From Halopenitus sp041821145 (lineage in GTDB: Archaea; Halobacteriota; Halobacteria; Halobacteriales; Haloferacaceae): a stretch of DNA of 64,000 nucleotides. Location of the stretch: assembly GCF_041821145.1 (NCBI RefSeq), contig NZ_JBGUBC010000003.1:62001-126000 (forward strand), in the 5' to 3' direction. Below, in pieces: positions 26,008 through 35,344 of this stretch. The position numbers and the translations under genes are program-made. The notes below the pieces were generated by a model that was given only the letters and a program-made list of their open reading frames with translations, was not told the origin of the DNA and searched no databases. The stretch's first letter is position 1. Every line of letters starts with the position of its first letter.

Positions 26008-27876
26008 TTATGACCGCTTGCCGATCTCCTCGCGGAGAATCTCCGAAACGACCTCGCCGTCAGCCTTCCCCCGGAGCGCGCCCATCGCCTCGCCCATGAG
26101 TCCGGAGAAGGCACCCATTCCCTCGTCGGCGACCTGGTCGGCGTTGCGCTCGACGACTTCGACCACGGCCTCGCGAACCGTTTCACGATCGACTCCGGCG
26201 AGACCCGCCTCCTCGATCGCCTCCTCGGCCGAAAGCGTGGGGTCCGCCGCGATCTCCACGAGCACTTCCGGGACGCCCTCTTTGGCGAGATCACCTGACT
26301 CGACGAGTTCGAGCACGTCGAGGAGGTGATCGTCCCTGATGCGTTCGATCGCCACTCCGTCACGGCGAAGCTCCGTGGTCGTCGACGCCAGCGTCGAGGC
26401 CGCAAACGTCGGATCGACTCCGCGGTCGACGGCCGTCTCAAACAGTGGGAACCGTCTTCCGAAGGCGATCTGTTCGGCGAGCCCGGGATCGAGATCGTAG
26501 TCCTCGACGTATCGCTCCGCCTTCTCGTCGAGAAGCTCGGGCGTCTCGACGTCGCTCGTATCGGGCTCGACCGGAGGGACGTCCGTCTCGGGATACATTC
26601 GGGCTGCACCCGGCAAGGGGCGGAGATAGCGGGTGGTTCCGTCCTCGTTCGCGTCACGCGTCTCCTCGGGGACGCCCTCGATTGCGGTCTTCGCCCGCTC
26701 CGCGGCCGCCTCGATCGCGAGATCGGCGGTTTCGGAGTCCGCAGCGACGATCGCCACTGCATCCGTCGGGCCCGCACCCACCGTCTCGCGGAGGTCCTCG
26801 ACTTCGTCCGCCGTGATTCCGTAGGCCGGCAGTTCGTCCGTGTGGAAGATCCCACCGGCACCGTGGCGCTTTGCGTGATCGGAGAGCTCGGTCCCGAGCC
26901 GCCGATCCTCCTGGATCTCGCGTCCGAGAAGGCCGTCGAAGCCGAAAAGCGGCACCGCGGTCACCGATCCGCCGTCCTCGAGCGCGCCGCGGATGACCCC
27001 GGAGTCGGTCTCCGCAAAGACGTTCGTGACCTCACGAGGGTCGCCAACGGATGCATCGCGCTCGTCGAGTTCCGTCGCGATCTCGACGAGTTCGGCCTGT
27101 CGCCCGACCTCGCTACGGACGATGTCCTCTATGCCCTGGAGATCCTGGACGCCCTTGATCTCGACGCGAGCGCCCTCGGCGATCGAGACGTTGACGTCCT
27201 GACGGATCGTTCCCAGGCCACGTTTAACGGACCCGGTCGACCGCAGGAGGGTCCCGATCCGCTCGGCCGCCTCCCGCGCCTGTTTTGGGGTGCGGATGTC
27301 CGGTCCCGTGCCGATCTCCACGAGCGGGATGCCGAGACGGTCCAACGAGTAGACGACGCCGTCGTCGGTCTTCTCGACGCGCTGGGCCGACTCCTCTTCG
27401 AGCAGCAGATCGACGATCGAGACGGGGCCCTCCTCGGTGTCGATCGCGCCGTCCTGGCCCAGAAGCATCGTTCGCTGGAACCCGGAGGTGTTCGAACCGT
27501 CGATCACGAGCTTGCGCATCACGTGTGCCTCGTCGACGACGGTGACGTCGAGCAGGTCGGCGATCTGCAGGGCGACGGAGAGGGCCTCCTCGTCGACGCT
27601 GCGAGGCGGCTCGTCGTCCTCCTCTACGAGACAGGTGGTGTCGTAGGCCAGGTAGGTGAACTCCCTGTCGACCCGACTCTCCTCAAGGGCCGCCTCGTCG
27701 AGCTCGCCGAGTTCGCTTTTCGTCGGATGGAGATATCGGGTGAGTTCCCGATCGGCCTCCTCGGGTTCTCGGAGCGTCGTCGGTGACTCACAGAACAGCT
27801 TCGTCGCCGTATTCAGTTGCTGGTGGATCTCCAGCCCGGCGACGAGGCCCAGTTCCTCGTAGTCGTACTCGCTCAT
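26008..27876 (-). CDS. gatE: glutamyl-tRNA(Gln) amidotransferase subunit E
   Basis: A 622-residue subunit of the archaea-specific GatDE complex, which converts Glu-tRNA(Gln) to Gln-tRNA(Gln). The GatB/GatE core starts at LVAGLEIHQQLNTATKLFCESP. It continues with the long insert typical of GatE that resembles an AspRS insertion (DELPAYGITADEVEDLRE, HGAGGIFHTDELP). It ends with the helical tail and YqeY-like domain near MGAFSGLMGEAMGALRGKADG. Length fits the family. gatD is not in the window. It stands alone and is divergent from the next gene. Confidence 0.96.
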   Translation of the reverse strand: MSEYDYEELGLVAGLEIHQQLNTATKLFCESPTTLREPEEADRELTRYLHPTKSELGELDEAALEESRVDREFTYLAYDTTCLVEEDDEPPRSVDEEALSVALQIADLLDVTVVDEAHVMRKLVIDGSNTSGFQRTMLLGQDGAIDTEEGPVSIVDLLLEEESAQRVEKTDDGVVYSLDRLGIPLVEIGTGPDIRTPKQAREAAERIGTLLRSTGSVKRGLGTIRQDVNVSIAEGARVEIKGVQDLQGIEDIVRSEVGRQAELVEIATELDERDASVGDPREVTNVFAETDSGVIRGALEDGGSVTAVPLFGFDGLLGREIQEDRRLGTELSDHAKRHGAGGIFHTDELPAYGITADEVEDLRETVGAGPTDAVAIVAADSETADLAIEAAAERAKTAIEGVPEETRDANEDGTTRYLRPLPGAARMYPETDVPPVEPDTSDVETPELLDEKAERYVEDYDLDPGLAEQIAFGRRFPLFETAVDRGVDPTFAASTLASTTTELRRDGVAIERIRDDHLLDVLELVESGDLAKEGVPEVLVEIAADPTLSAEEAIEEAGLAGVDRETVREAVVEVVERNADQVADEGMGAFSGLMGEAMGALRGKADGEVVSEILREEIGKRS

Positions 27877-28004
27877 TGGGGTCGACTCCGGCTCGCCGAA
27901 GTAAAAAGGGTGCAGTTCGCGTGGCGAGGTGACGGAGCGGGGGCAGGTCGCATCCGCACCGTTCGACCATCACGTTCACGTCGGATGACGCCCAACCCGA
28001 GAGC

Positions 28005-28541
28005 ATGTACGCGGTCGTCGGTTGCAATCGCTGCGGGACGATGTGGCTGCTCTCCGACCCGGAGACGAACGAGACCGCAAGGTGTCCCCGCTGTGAGCGG
28101 ACCCATCGGACGAAACGCCTGAAGCACTTCTTCGAGTCCGCGGATCGCTCGGCGGCTCGGGAGGCACGCTCGGCGCTCCTCGCGAAGAAACGCGGCGACA
28201 GTGAAGCGTTTGCCGAGGTGGAACACGTAAGCGAACTCGAGAATCGGATCGACGAGTCAGGCGTCGACGATCGCGAATATCTGGAGGGATTCGGGCTGGA
28301 TGCCGACGCGATCGAGGCAGCAGGCGAGCGATCGAGTCGGGATCGATCGGGCGCGTCCGGCGGATCCCGGATGGACGTCGTCCGTGAGGCGATCGACGCG
28401 CTGGAGGAACCGACCGAGGCGGCGATCGTCTCGTATGCCGCGGCCGATGGTGTTCCCGCGGAGTCCGCCCGAGACCTGCTCGAGAAGCTTCGGCGTCGTG
28501 GAGAGGTCTCCGAATCACAGGGGACCTATCGACGGCTGTGA
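28005..28541 (+). CDS. zinc-ribbon / winged-helix haloarchaeal protein (DUF5817-like)
   Basis: A 178-residue protein with two clear parts. The N-terminal zinc ribbon is CNRCGTMWLL then CPRCERTH (Cys pairs near residues 7-10 and 27-30). The C-terminal ~60 residues form a predicted winged helix (MDVVREAIDALEEPTEAAIV ... ARDLLEKLRRRGEVSE). A charged linker with coiled-coil character joins them. The architecture suggests DNA or RNA binding. From memory it resembles a haloarchaeal family named DUF5817. The function is not known. Confidence 0.75.
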   Translation: MYAVVGCNRCGTMWLLSDPETNETARCPRCERTHRTKRLKHFFESADRSAAREARSALLAKKRGDSEAFAEVEHVSELENRIDESGVDDREYLEGFGLDADAIEAAGERSSRDRSGASGGSRMDVVREAIDALEEPTEAAIVSYAAADGVPAESARDLLEKLRRRGEVSESQGTYRRL

Positions 28542-28649
28542 GACGGCAGCCCTGTGGTCGGATCGGGAGTCGCTCCGACCGTCCGTCCGACCCGTCCAGT
28601 TCCACACCACGTCGATGACGCGCGTCTGACTGGCCTTTAAACATGGGTT

Positions 28650-29018
28650 ATGCGTACTGTTACCATGGTAGTCGAACTGGGGCGGGTACTCGCCGCGATC
28701 GTCGCCGTGCTCGGGGCGGCAGTCTTGCTTGCGGCGTCGGCGAACGTGCTGGTCCCGGAACTCGCGAGCGACGCCGCGGTACGGATCGCACTCGGCATCT
28801 GTGGCGTCGGGTTCGTGATCATTGCCCTCGCGTACGCCCGGGAGGGGTATTACGAACAGATGGCCGGCCACACGCTCGCAAGCGCGGGTTTTCTCGTCGT
28901 CGCGATCGACGGCGACGGTCCGATCGCGTGGCTCGGAATCGGACTGTTAGGGATCGGCGGCAGCCTCCTGCTTCAGGACGCGATTCTACGGAGTGGACGA
29001 AGCGGCACGTCGGTGTGA
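28650..29018 (+). CDS. small polytopic membrane protein of unknown function
   Basis: A 122-residue hydrophobic protein with four predicted membrane helices. There is one at the N-terminus (residues ~8-30), one at ~42-60 with RIALGICGVGFVIIALAYA, one at ~75-90 and one at ~95-112. No enzyme motif is seen. The start could be the ATG at 28650 or the one at 28665 (MVVELGRVL); a TTTAAACA box at ~28637 is close to the first. It converges on the HMG-CoA reductase gene. No homologue family comes to mind. Confidence 0.6.
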   Translation: MRTVTMVVELGRVLAAIVAVLGAAVLLAASANVLVPELASDAAVRIALGICGVGFVIIALAYAREGYYEQMAGHTLASAGFLVVAIDGDGPIAWLGIGLLGIGGSLLLQDAILRSGRSGTSV

Positions 29019-29045
29019 GATCGGTCGCTCTTGTGGGTCCGATCG

Positions 29046-30260
29046 CTACCGTCCGAGATCCGCGTGTGCGGATGAGAGGTGTCTGGATCCAAGCGCAGCC
29101 AGAAGCGAGAGTTCACCCGCGAGCGCCCCCACGGCGATCGCCTCCGCGAGCGCGTCCGCGTTGCTCCCGGCCGGATCGCCGCCGCCGCGAACGCCGAGTA
29201 CCTCGAGTCCTTCCGCCTGGGTGGGGAGCTTTGTCCCGCCGCCGACGGTGCCGACTTCCAGGCTCGCGATCGAGACGGAGACGTACAGATCGCCATCGTC
29301 CGTGACCTCCGCGGTCGTGATCGCGTTCGCTCCCTCCACGACCTGTGCCTCGTCCTGGCCGGTCGCGAGGAACATCGCCGCGACGACGTTCGCGACGTGC
29401 GCGTTGAACCCGAGCGCACCCGCTTTCGCCGAGCCGACGAGGTTCTTTCGGACGTTTATCTCGGCGACTGCCCCGGGTGTCGTGTGGAGTCGCTCCTCGA
29501 CGATCGCGCGTGGAATCCTCACGTCGGCGGTCACCGACCGTCCACGGCCCTCGATCGCGTTGATCGCCGCCGGCTTCTTATCCGTACAGAGGTTGCCCGA
29601 GAGGGCGACGAGCGAAGCGTCGGTCTCAGCCTCGATCAACTCGCAGGCCTCCCCGGTGGCGATCGTCGCCATGTTCATCCCCATCGCGTCCTTCGTGTCG
29701 TAGCGGAACCGGAGGTAGACGTTGTTTCCGACGACGTAGGGCGTGACGTCGGTCACCTCGCCGTGGCTCGTGGTCGATTCGGCCGCCGCCGCGAGCCGAT
29801 CCTCGTTGTCCCGTATCCACCCGACGAGCGCCTCCGATTCGACGATTCCGGACGTCTTGAACACCGGTGCGCGGGTCATGCCGGTCTTCGTAACGCGTGC
29901 GCTCGCCCCTCCGGCGGCATCGAGGACCGAACAGCCGCGGTTCACCGACGCGACGAGTGCGCCCTCCGTGGTGGCAAGCGGCAGGTATCGGTTGCCCGAG
30001 AGCGCGCCGCCGTTGATCGTCACGGGACCGGCGACGCCGAGCGGGATCTGTACCGCACCGACCATGTTCTCGACGTTCGGCTCGGCGGCGGCGGCCTCGA
30101 AGGCGTACTCGCCGACCGTCTCGAGGTCGGCGTCGGACGCTTCGGTGACGAGGAGTCGGCGGGCCGCTGCAGCCGTGTCCGCGTCGGCGTGTGACTCGAG
30201 TTCGTGTATGCGGATCTCTTCCTCGCGAACGCGCTCCGCGAGGTCCTCGACGGTGGACAT
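29046..30260 (-). CDS. hmgA: 3-hydroxy-3-methylglutaryl-CoA reductase (NADPH), class I
   Basis: A 404-residue soluble archaeal HMG-CoA reductase making mevalonate for archaeal lipids and carotenoids; in haloarchaea it is the statin target. Catalytic residues are visible: Glu in LATTEGALVASVNRG, Lys in NLCTDKKPAAINAIEGRG, Asp in ATGQDEAQVVEGAN, and the C-terminal His in GSRHLSSAH. MGMNMATIATGEAC matches the NADP-binding region. It starts at the ATG at 30260 (MSTVEDLAE). It is divergent from an amidohydrolase-like gene. HMG-CoA synthase is encoded in the same window at 49577. Confidence 0.96.
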   Translation of the reverse strand: MSTVEDLAERVREEEIRIHELESHADADTAAAARRLLVTEASDADLETVGEYAFEAAAAEPNVENMVGAVQIPLGVAGPVTINGGALSGNRYLPLATTEGALVASVNRGCSVLDAAGGASARVTKTGMTRAPVFKTSGIVESEALVGWIRDNEDRLAAAAESTTSHGEVTDVTPYVVGNNVYLRFRYDTKDAMGMNMATIATGEACELIEAETDASLVALSGNLCTDKKPAAINAIEGRGRSVTADVRIPRAIVEERLHTTPGAVAEINVRKNLVGSAKAGALGFNAHVANVVAAMFLATGQDEAQVVEGANAITTAEVTDDGDLYVSVSIASLEVGTVGGGTKLPTQAEGLEVLGVRGGGDPAGSNADALAEAIAVGALAGELSLLAALGSRHLSSAHADLGR

Positions 30261-30379
30261 GGACAGGTGTGATCGTGGCGAACGCTAAGGCGTATCGGTT
30301 CGTCGACCCGGCCGTCTTCCAGTTCCGTGACTCACGTCGCTCCCGAACGATTAACCCGATACGCCCCGGTCGAACGGAC

Positions 30380-31606
30380 ATGACCGACGCCGCGGACCTC
30401 GTCCTCCTCGACGGGGAGATCCACACGCTCACCGATCCGGACCGGACTCACGAGGCGATCGCCGTTCAGGACGGCGAGATCGTTCGTCTCGGGTCGAGTT
30501 ATGACGTCGAATTTCTCGCCGGCACCGACACGACGGTCGTCGACCTCGACGGGCGCGTCCTCCTGCCTGGATTCATCGACGCGCACACGAGTCTGTCGAC
30601 CGTCGGTCGTCGTCTCGTCGGCACCGATCCGTCGACAGCGTCGGGGCGATCCGAGATGCGTGAGTCCGTCACGGCGGCGATCGCCGACGCCAATGCCAAC
30701 GGGATCACGGGGGTTCACGACGTGGTACGCGGCGCCGATGCCCCCCGTATCTATCGGGATCTGGACGTTGCCGGCGAGTTGACCGTTCGCGTTCGACTCA
30801 CCTACCGGACGGATCTCCTCGACGCGCTTGTGGAGGCCGGGCTCCCGACGAACGCGGGCAGCGAGTTCGTCCGGGTCGGTGCGATCACGTCCGCCACGGA
30901 CGCGAACTTCGAGGGGAGATCCGCCGAGTCCGCCGACTCTTCCGCCGAATCCACCGACTTTTCTACCGAACTCGCTGATCACGTCGCTGAGGCGACCGCG
31001 AGGGGCTACCAGTTCGCCGCCCCCGCGACCGACCAGGTGGCGATCGATGCCATACTCGACGTCTACGAGGACGATACGAGCGACGGGACCGTCCCGGTGG
31101 CGAGTCATGTGTCCGGCGGTTCTCGCCACCGCATCGAACACGCAGGACGTGCCGATGAGGAGACGATCGACCGGATTGCGGCGATGAACGTGGTCGCATC
31201 AGTCCGCCCAAACGCCCTCGAGTGGGACGGAGAGAAGGAACACGCTGACCCGCGAACCGACGATCGGCGGGAGGTGGCGAACCCCTATCGCGCGTTCCTC
31301 GATGCGGGCGTTCCCCTTGCATTCGGCTCCGGCGGCACGCCGATGGATCCCCTCGTCGGGGTGCATTGGGCGGTCAACGCTCCGAACCGGAGCCAGCGGC
31401 TGGACGTGACCGAGGCGCTTCGAGGCTACACGCTCGGCTCCGCGTATGCCGGGTTCGACGAGGACCGGCTGGGAACGATCGAACTCGGCAAGCGAGCCGA
31501 CCTCGTTGCGCTCGCCGACTCCCCCTGGGAGAATCCCGAGTCGATCCGCGAGATCGACGCCGACCTGACGATCGTCGACGGCGAGATCGTATACGACAGG
31601 CGATAG
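30380..31606 (+). CDS. amidohydrolase-like protein (YtcJ group) with degenerate metal site
   Basis: A 408-residue protein with the composite beta-domain plus TIM-barrel layout of amidohydrolases: N-terminal DLVLLDGEIHTLTD, LLPGFIDAHTSL, RIEHAG, and the returning C-terminal ELGKRADLVALADSP. Two metal ligands differ from the family pattern. The H-x-H after PGFIDA reads H-T-S, and the catalytic Asp segment GSD reads GSG (FGSGGTPMDP). The protein may therefore bind a single metal or have lost activity. I start at the ATG at 30380, preceded ~28 bases by a TATA-like GATTAACC. A long frame before it is open but not protein-like. Substrate unknown. Confidence 0.78.
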   Translation: MTDAADLVLLDGEIHTLTDPDRTHEAIAVQDGEIVRLGSSYDVEFLAGTDTTVVDLDGRVLLPGFIDAHTSLSTVGRRLVGTDPSTASGRSEMRESVTAAIADANANGITGVHDVVRGADAPRIYRDLDVAGELTVRVRLTYRTDLLDALVEAGLPTNAGSEFVRVGAITSATDANFEGRSAESADSSAESTDFSTELADHVAEATARGYQFAAPATDQVAIDAILDVYEDDTSDGTVPVASHVSGGSRHRIEHAGRADEETIDRIAAMNVVASVRPNALEWDGEKEHADPRTDDRREVANPYRAFLDAGVPLAFGSGGTPMDPLVGVHWAVNAPNRSQRLDVTEALRGYTLGSAYAGFDEDRLGTIELGKRADLVALADSPWENPESIREIDADLTIVDGEIVYDRR

Positions 31607-31824
31607 ACGCGCGCGGTCGCGGTCGATTCGCTGGAACGAGCCGCACACTCGACCCTGTTCTGACTACGTCGGTGAGTTGCGACACATCGATCGGCTCCGG
31701 GACGTCTAGTTCGAGTCGTCCGAATCTGTAGTTCCGATCCCGTCGAACCGGCGTCCGGGTTCGGAATACTCAGTCCACCCTCGATCCGCCGATCCGTTCT
31801 GATCGGACGATAAGCTTAAGGCGA

Positions 31825-31847
31825 TGTACACATATGTACACTATAAG
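31825..31847 (+). promoter_or_regulatory. two TGTACA boxes and TATA box upstream of the trp operon
   Basis: TGTACA occurs at 31825-31830 and 31835-31840, exactly one helical turn apart. The second copy directly abuts the TATA box CTATAAG (31841-31847), which lies ~24 bases before the trpD start codons at 31864/31867. A protein bound there would block TBP/TFB. TGTACA is, to my recollection, the core of the TRP box recognised by the tryptophan repressor TrpY of Methanothermobacter. Operator function is inference. Confidence 0.55.
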
Positions 31848-31863
31848 ACGAAACTATACATTA

Positions 31864-32922
31864 ATGATGACGAGGACTATCAACGATACCATCGAACGCG
31901 TGACCGAGGGGACGGAGCTGACCGTCGAGGAGGCCCGCGAAACGGCACGAGCCGTCTTCGAGGATGCGACGGAAGCCCAGATCGGGGCACTGCTGGCGGC
32001 GCTCCGGACGAAGGGCGAAACCGAACGGGAGATCGCCGGCTTCGCGAAGGGGATGCGCGATGCGGCACGGACGATCGATCCCGACCGCGAGTCTCTCGTC
32101 GACACTTGCGGTACCGGCGGCGACGACTATGACACGATCAACGTTTCCACGACCGCGGCTATCGTCGCTGCGGGGGCCGGGGCGGCGGTCGCCAAACACG
32201 GCAACTACTCCGTCTCCTCCTCGTCTGGAAGCGCCGACGTGCTCGAGGTCGCGGGCGCCGACGTCGAAGCGGAGCCATCCGCCGTCGAGGCAGCGATCGA
32301 CGAGGACGGCATCGGGTTCATGCTCGCGCCGGTGTTCCACCCGGCGATGAAAGCCGTGATCGGCCCGCGCAGGGAACTGGAGATGCGGACGATATTCAAC
32401 GTGCTCGGCCCGCTTACGAACCCCGCCGGCGCCGATTCGCAGGTCCTTGGCGTCTATGACGCCGATCTCGTTCCGCAGATCGCGAACTCACTCGCCCACA
32501 TGCCCGTCGAACATGCGCTCGTCGTCCACGGATCCGGGATGGACGAGATCGCGCTCCACGACGAGACGGTCATCGCGGAGGTCGAGGACGGTACGGTGAC
32601 GGAGTATTCGATCACGCCGGCCGACCTCGGACTCGAACGGGCGCCGATCGAGGACGTCTCCGGCGGCACGCCCGAGGAAAACGCCGCCGATCTTCGGGGC
32701 ATCGTCACCGGGGACGTCACCGGACCGAAACGCGATCTGATCCTCGCGAACGCCGGCGCGGCCATCTACGTCGCCGGTCTCTCCGACTCGATCGAAGACG
32801 GCGTGGCGGTCGCCGCCAACGCGATCGACTCCGGCGCCGCCGCCGAGAAATTCGCCGCCCTGTGTGACCGGAACGTGGACGCGCTCGCCGATGGATCCGG
32901 CGAGATGCAGGCGGACGACTGA
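31864..32922 (+). CDS. trpD: anthranilate phosphoribosyltransferase (TrpD)
   Basis: A ~352-residue enzyme joining anthranilate and phosphoribosyl pyrophosphate in tryptophan synthesis. The PRPP-binding motif DTCGTGGDDYDTINVST is at residues ~79-95, followed by AKHGNYSVSSSSGSADVLE and the catalytic-site RTIFNVLGPLTNPAGA. Two adjacent ATGs (31864 and 31867) are possible starts; the TATA spacing suggests a leaderless mRNA beginning here. It is the first gene of trpD-trpF-trpE-trpG. Its stop overlaps the trpF ATG by one base (TGATG at 32920-32924). Confidence 0.95.
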   Translation: MMTRTINDTIERVTEGTELTVEEARETARAVFEDATEAQIGALLAALRTKGETEREIAGFAKGMRDAARTIDPDRESLVDTCGTGGDDYDTINVSTTAAIVAAGAGAAVAKHGNYSVSSSSGSADVLEVAGADVEAEPSAVEAAIDEDGIGFMLAPVFHPAMKAVIGPRRELEMRTIFNVLGPLTNPAGADSQVLGVYDADLVPQIANSLAHMPVEHALVVHGSGMDEIALHDETVIAEVEDGTVTEYSITPADLGLERAPIEDVSGGTPEENAADLRGIVTGDVTGPKRDLILANAGAAIYVAGLSDSIEDGVAVAANAIDSGAAAEKFAALCDRNVDALADGSGEMQADD

Positions 32923-33566
32923 TGGCCCGCGCGAAGATCTGCGGGCTGACCAAGGACGCCGACGTTCGCGCCGCGATCGAGGCCGGTGCGGACGCAGTCG
33001 GCGTGATCTCGGAGGTCCCGGTCGAGACCCACCGGGAGGTCGATCCGGCTGCTGCCGCCAACTTGCTCGCCGACGTGCCTCCGTTCGTGACCGGCACGCT
33101 CGTGACGATGCCCGATTCTCCGGAGCGTGCGGTCGAACTTGCCCGGCTGGTGGGTCCGGATGCCCTCCAACTTCACGGCGAGTGGACGCCCGAGGAGATC
33201 GGCTACGTCCGTGCGGAGACCGGGACGAAGGTGCTTCTCACCGTCGATGCGGACGAACACGCTCGCGCCGAGGAACTGTCCCCGGTCGCGGACGCGCTCG
33301 TCGTCGATTCGACCACCGAAGTGGGTGCGGGTGGAACCGGCCGGACCCACGATTGGGAGGCGACCGGGGATCTCGCCGCGCAGCTCACCACGCCGATCGT
33401 GCTCGCCGGGGGACTCACCCCCGACAACGTCGCCGAGGCCGTCGAAGTCGCCGACCCGTACGCGGTCGATGTCGCCTCGGGTGTGGAACTCGACGGCGGA
33501 CGCAAGGATCACAATGCACTCGCCCGGTTCGTCCGAAACGCCGGTCGGGAGGTGACGCTCGCGTGA
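32922..33566 (+). CDS. trpF: phosphoribosylanthranilate isomerase (TrpF)
   Basis: A 214-residue TIM-barrel enzyme performing the Amadori rearrangement that follows TrpD. It starts MARAKICGLTK, the family signature with the catalytic Cys7. Later motifs are LVGPDALQLHGEWTPEE, the Asp-containing VVDS and LAGGLTPDNVAEAV, which binds the phosphate. It overlaps trpD by one base and the trpE start by four bases (GTGA at 33563-33566), so the genes are translationally coupled. Confidence 0.95.
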   Translation: MARAKICGLTKDADVRAAIEAGADAVGVISEVPVETHREVDPAAAANLLADVPPFVTGTLVTMPDSPERAVELARLVGPDALQLHGEWTPEEIGYVRAETGTKVLLTVDADEHARAEELSPVADALVVDSTTEVGAGGTGRTHDWEATGDLAAQLTTPIVLAGGLTPDNVAEAVEVADPYAVDVASGVELDGGRKDHNALARFVRNAGREVTLA

Positions 33567-35344
33567 CCACGCGATCGGAGTCCGCCCCGAACGAGATCGA
33601 CCTCTCGCTTTCCCGGGAGGCGTTCGTCGAACACGCCACTGACGCCATCGAGAACGGTTCCGACGCCGTCGTCGTTCGGATGGCGGTTCCGATCGACGCC
33701 GACGTCTCACCGCTTGCGGCCTACGCGGCGCTCGCCGATCGAAGCGATCACAGCTTCCTGTTGGAATCGGCCGAGAAAGTCGCCTCCAGCGATCCGGACG
33801 GCGCCTTCGCGCCGAGCACCGACGCCGATCGACACGCACGCTACTCGTTCGTGGGCTACGATCCCGAAGCCGTCCTCTCCGTCTACCCCGACCGAACGGA
33901 TCTGACCCGACTCGGCCCCGGCGCCGACCTGCTCGCGGGAACCGGCGGTCCGGAGACGGGCGATGTCGTGGATCGCGTCCGTGATGCCTTCCCCGAGATC
34001 GAACGTCGGGGATTTCCGGAGACTGACAGACAGACTCTCTCAGGTGGATTCGTGGGATTTCTCGCCTACGACGCCGTCTACGACCTCTGGCTGGAGGAGG
34101 TCGGCGTCGATCGACCTGATCCGATCGTGCCGGACGCCGAGTTCTGTCTGACGACGCGCACGATCGTCTTCGACGAGGTTGCCGACACCGCGGAGCTCGT
34201 CTTCACCCCGATCGTTCGCTCCACGGACGATCCCGGAGCGAGACACGATGCGATTCGCGCGGAAGCCGCGGACGTCCTCGCGGATCTGCGGAATGCGAGC
34301 GAGCCGGAGACGGGAGGGTTCCGCGGGAGCGCTGAGCGTGCGGACCCGAAGGACGCCTACGAGGAGGCCGTTCGAACGGCCAAAGAACGCGTCCTCGACG
34401 GTGACATCTATCAGGGAGTCATCTCCCGAAAACGGGAGCTGTACGGCGACGTCGACACGCTCGGTCTCTATGACGCGTTGCGGTCGATCAACCCTTCCCC
34501 GTACATGTACTTGCTGTCCCACGGCGATCGGTCGATCGTCGGTGCGAGCCCCGAGACGCTCGTGTCCGTCCAGGGCGATCGGATCGTCTCGAACCCGATC
34601 GCCGGGACCTGCAAGCGCGGGGAAAGTCCGGTCGAGGACCGCCGGCTTGCCGGTGAGATGCTCGCCGACGAGAAGGAACGCGCCGAACACACGATGCTCG
34701 TCGACCTCGCTCGAAACGACGTTCGGCGAGTCTCCGAGCCGGGCTCGGTCCGCGTTGAGGAGTTCATGAACGTCCTCAAATACAGTCACGTCCAGCATAT
34801 CGAATCGACTGTGACCGGGACGATCGCTGACGGGAACGACGCCTTCGATGCGACCCGAGCGACCTTCCCGGCCGGGACGTTGACCGGCGCTCCGAAGGTT
34901 CGCGCGATGGAGATCATCGACGACCTGGAACGATCGCCCCGTGGCGTCTACGGCGGCGGCGTCGGATACTACTCATGGACCGGCGACGCCGATTTCGCGA
35001 TCGTCATCCGGACGGCGACGATCGATCACGGGCTCGCTCCCGGGATAGACGTCGGCGACTCGGCGGGCACGGACGTGTCCCTTCCGACCGATCGATCGGT
35101 CGATCGGATCACGATCCAGGCTGGCGCGGGGCTCGTCGCCGACTCGATTCCCGAATCGGAATACGAGGAGACCGAACGGAAGATGGACGGCGTCCGAGCG
35201 GCCGTCGAGGCGATCCGCGAGGGGGATGTCGCGGGCGATCCGTCCGAGGACTCTGCGGGGGCCGACCCGGAAGGGGACGACTTGGAGGGTGCCGACGCTG
35301 AGGAGACTGTTTCCGACGCCGACGTGGAGGTCGAACGCGAATGA
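33563..35344 (+). CDS. trpE: anthranilate synthase component I (TrpE)
   Basis: A 593-residue chorismate-utilising enzyme, assigned a GTG start at 33563 (VTTRSESAP) that overlaps the trpF stop. The C-terminal chorismate-binding half has the family motifs NPIAGTCKRG, EHTMLVDLARNDVRRVSEPG, FPAGTLTGAPKVRAMEII and ITIQAGAGLVADS. The N-terminal half resembles the tryptophan-binding regulatory domain, including a possible LLES segment for feedback inhibition. The last ~45 residues are a highly acidic disordered tail. The glutaminase partner trpG follows with an ATGA overlap. Confidence 0.94.
   Translation: MTTRSESAPNEIDLSLSREAFVEHATDAIENGSDAVVVRMAVPIDADVSPLAAYAALADRSDHSFLLESAEKVASSDPDGAFAPSTDADRHARYSFVGYDPEAVLSVYPDRTDLTRLGPGADLLAGTGGPETGDVVDRVRDAFPEIERRGFPETDRQTLSGGFVGFLAYDAVYDLWLEEVGVDRPDPIVPDAEFCLTTRTIVFDEVADTAELVFTPIVRSTDDPGARHDAIRAEAADVLADLRNASEPETGGFRGSAERADPKDAYEEAVRTAKERVLDGDIYQGVISRKRELYGDVDTLGLYDALRSINPSPYMYLLSHGDRSIVGASPETLVSVQGDRIVSNPIAGTCKRGESPVEDRRLAGEMLADEKERAEHTMLVDLARNDVRRVSEPGSVRVEEFMNVLKYSHVQHIESTVTGTIADGNDAFDATRATFPAGTLTGAPKVRAMEIIDDLERSPRGVYGGGVGYYSWTGDADFAIVIRTATIDHGLAPGIDVGDSAGTDVSLPTDRSVDRITIQAGAGLVADSIPESEYEETERKMDGVRAAVEAIREGDVAGDPSEDSAGADPEGDDLEGADAEETVSDADVEVERE

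Noticed and set aside
26326..27786. 486-codon open frame on the plus strand inside gatE
   Set aside because: Antisense to a well-supported gatE; arginine/histidine-rich sequence without any motif.
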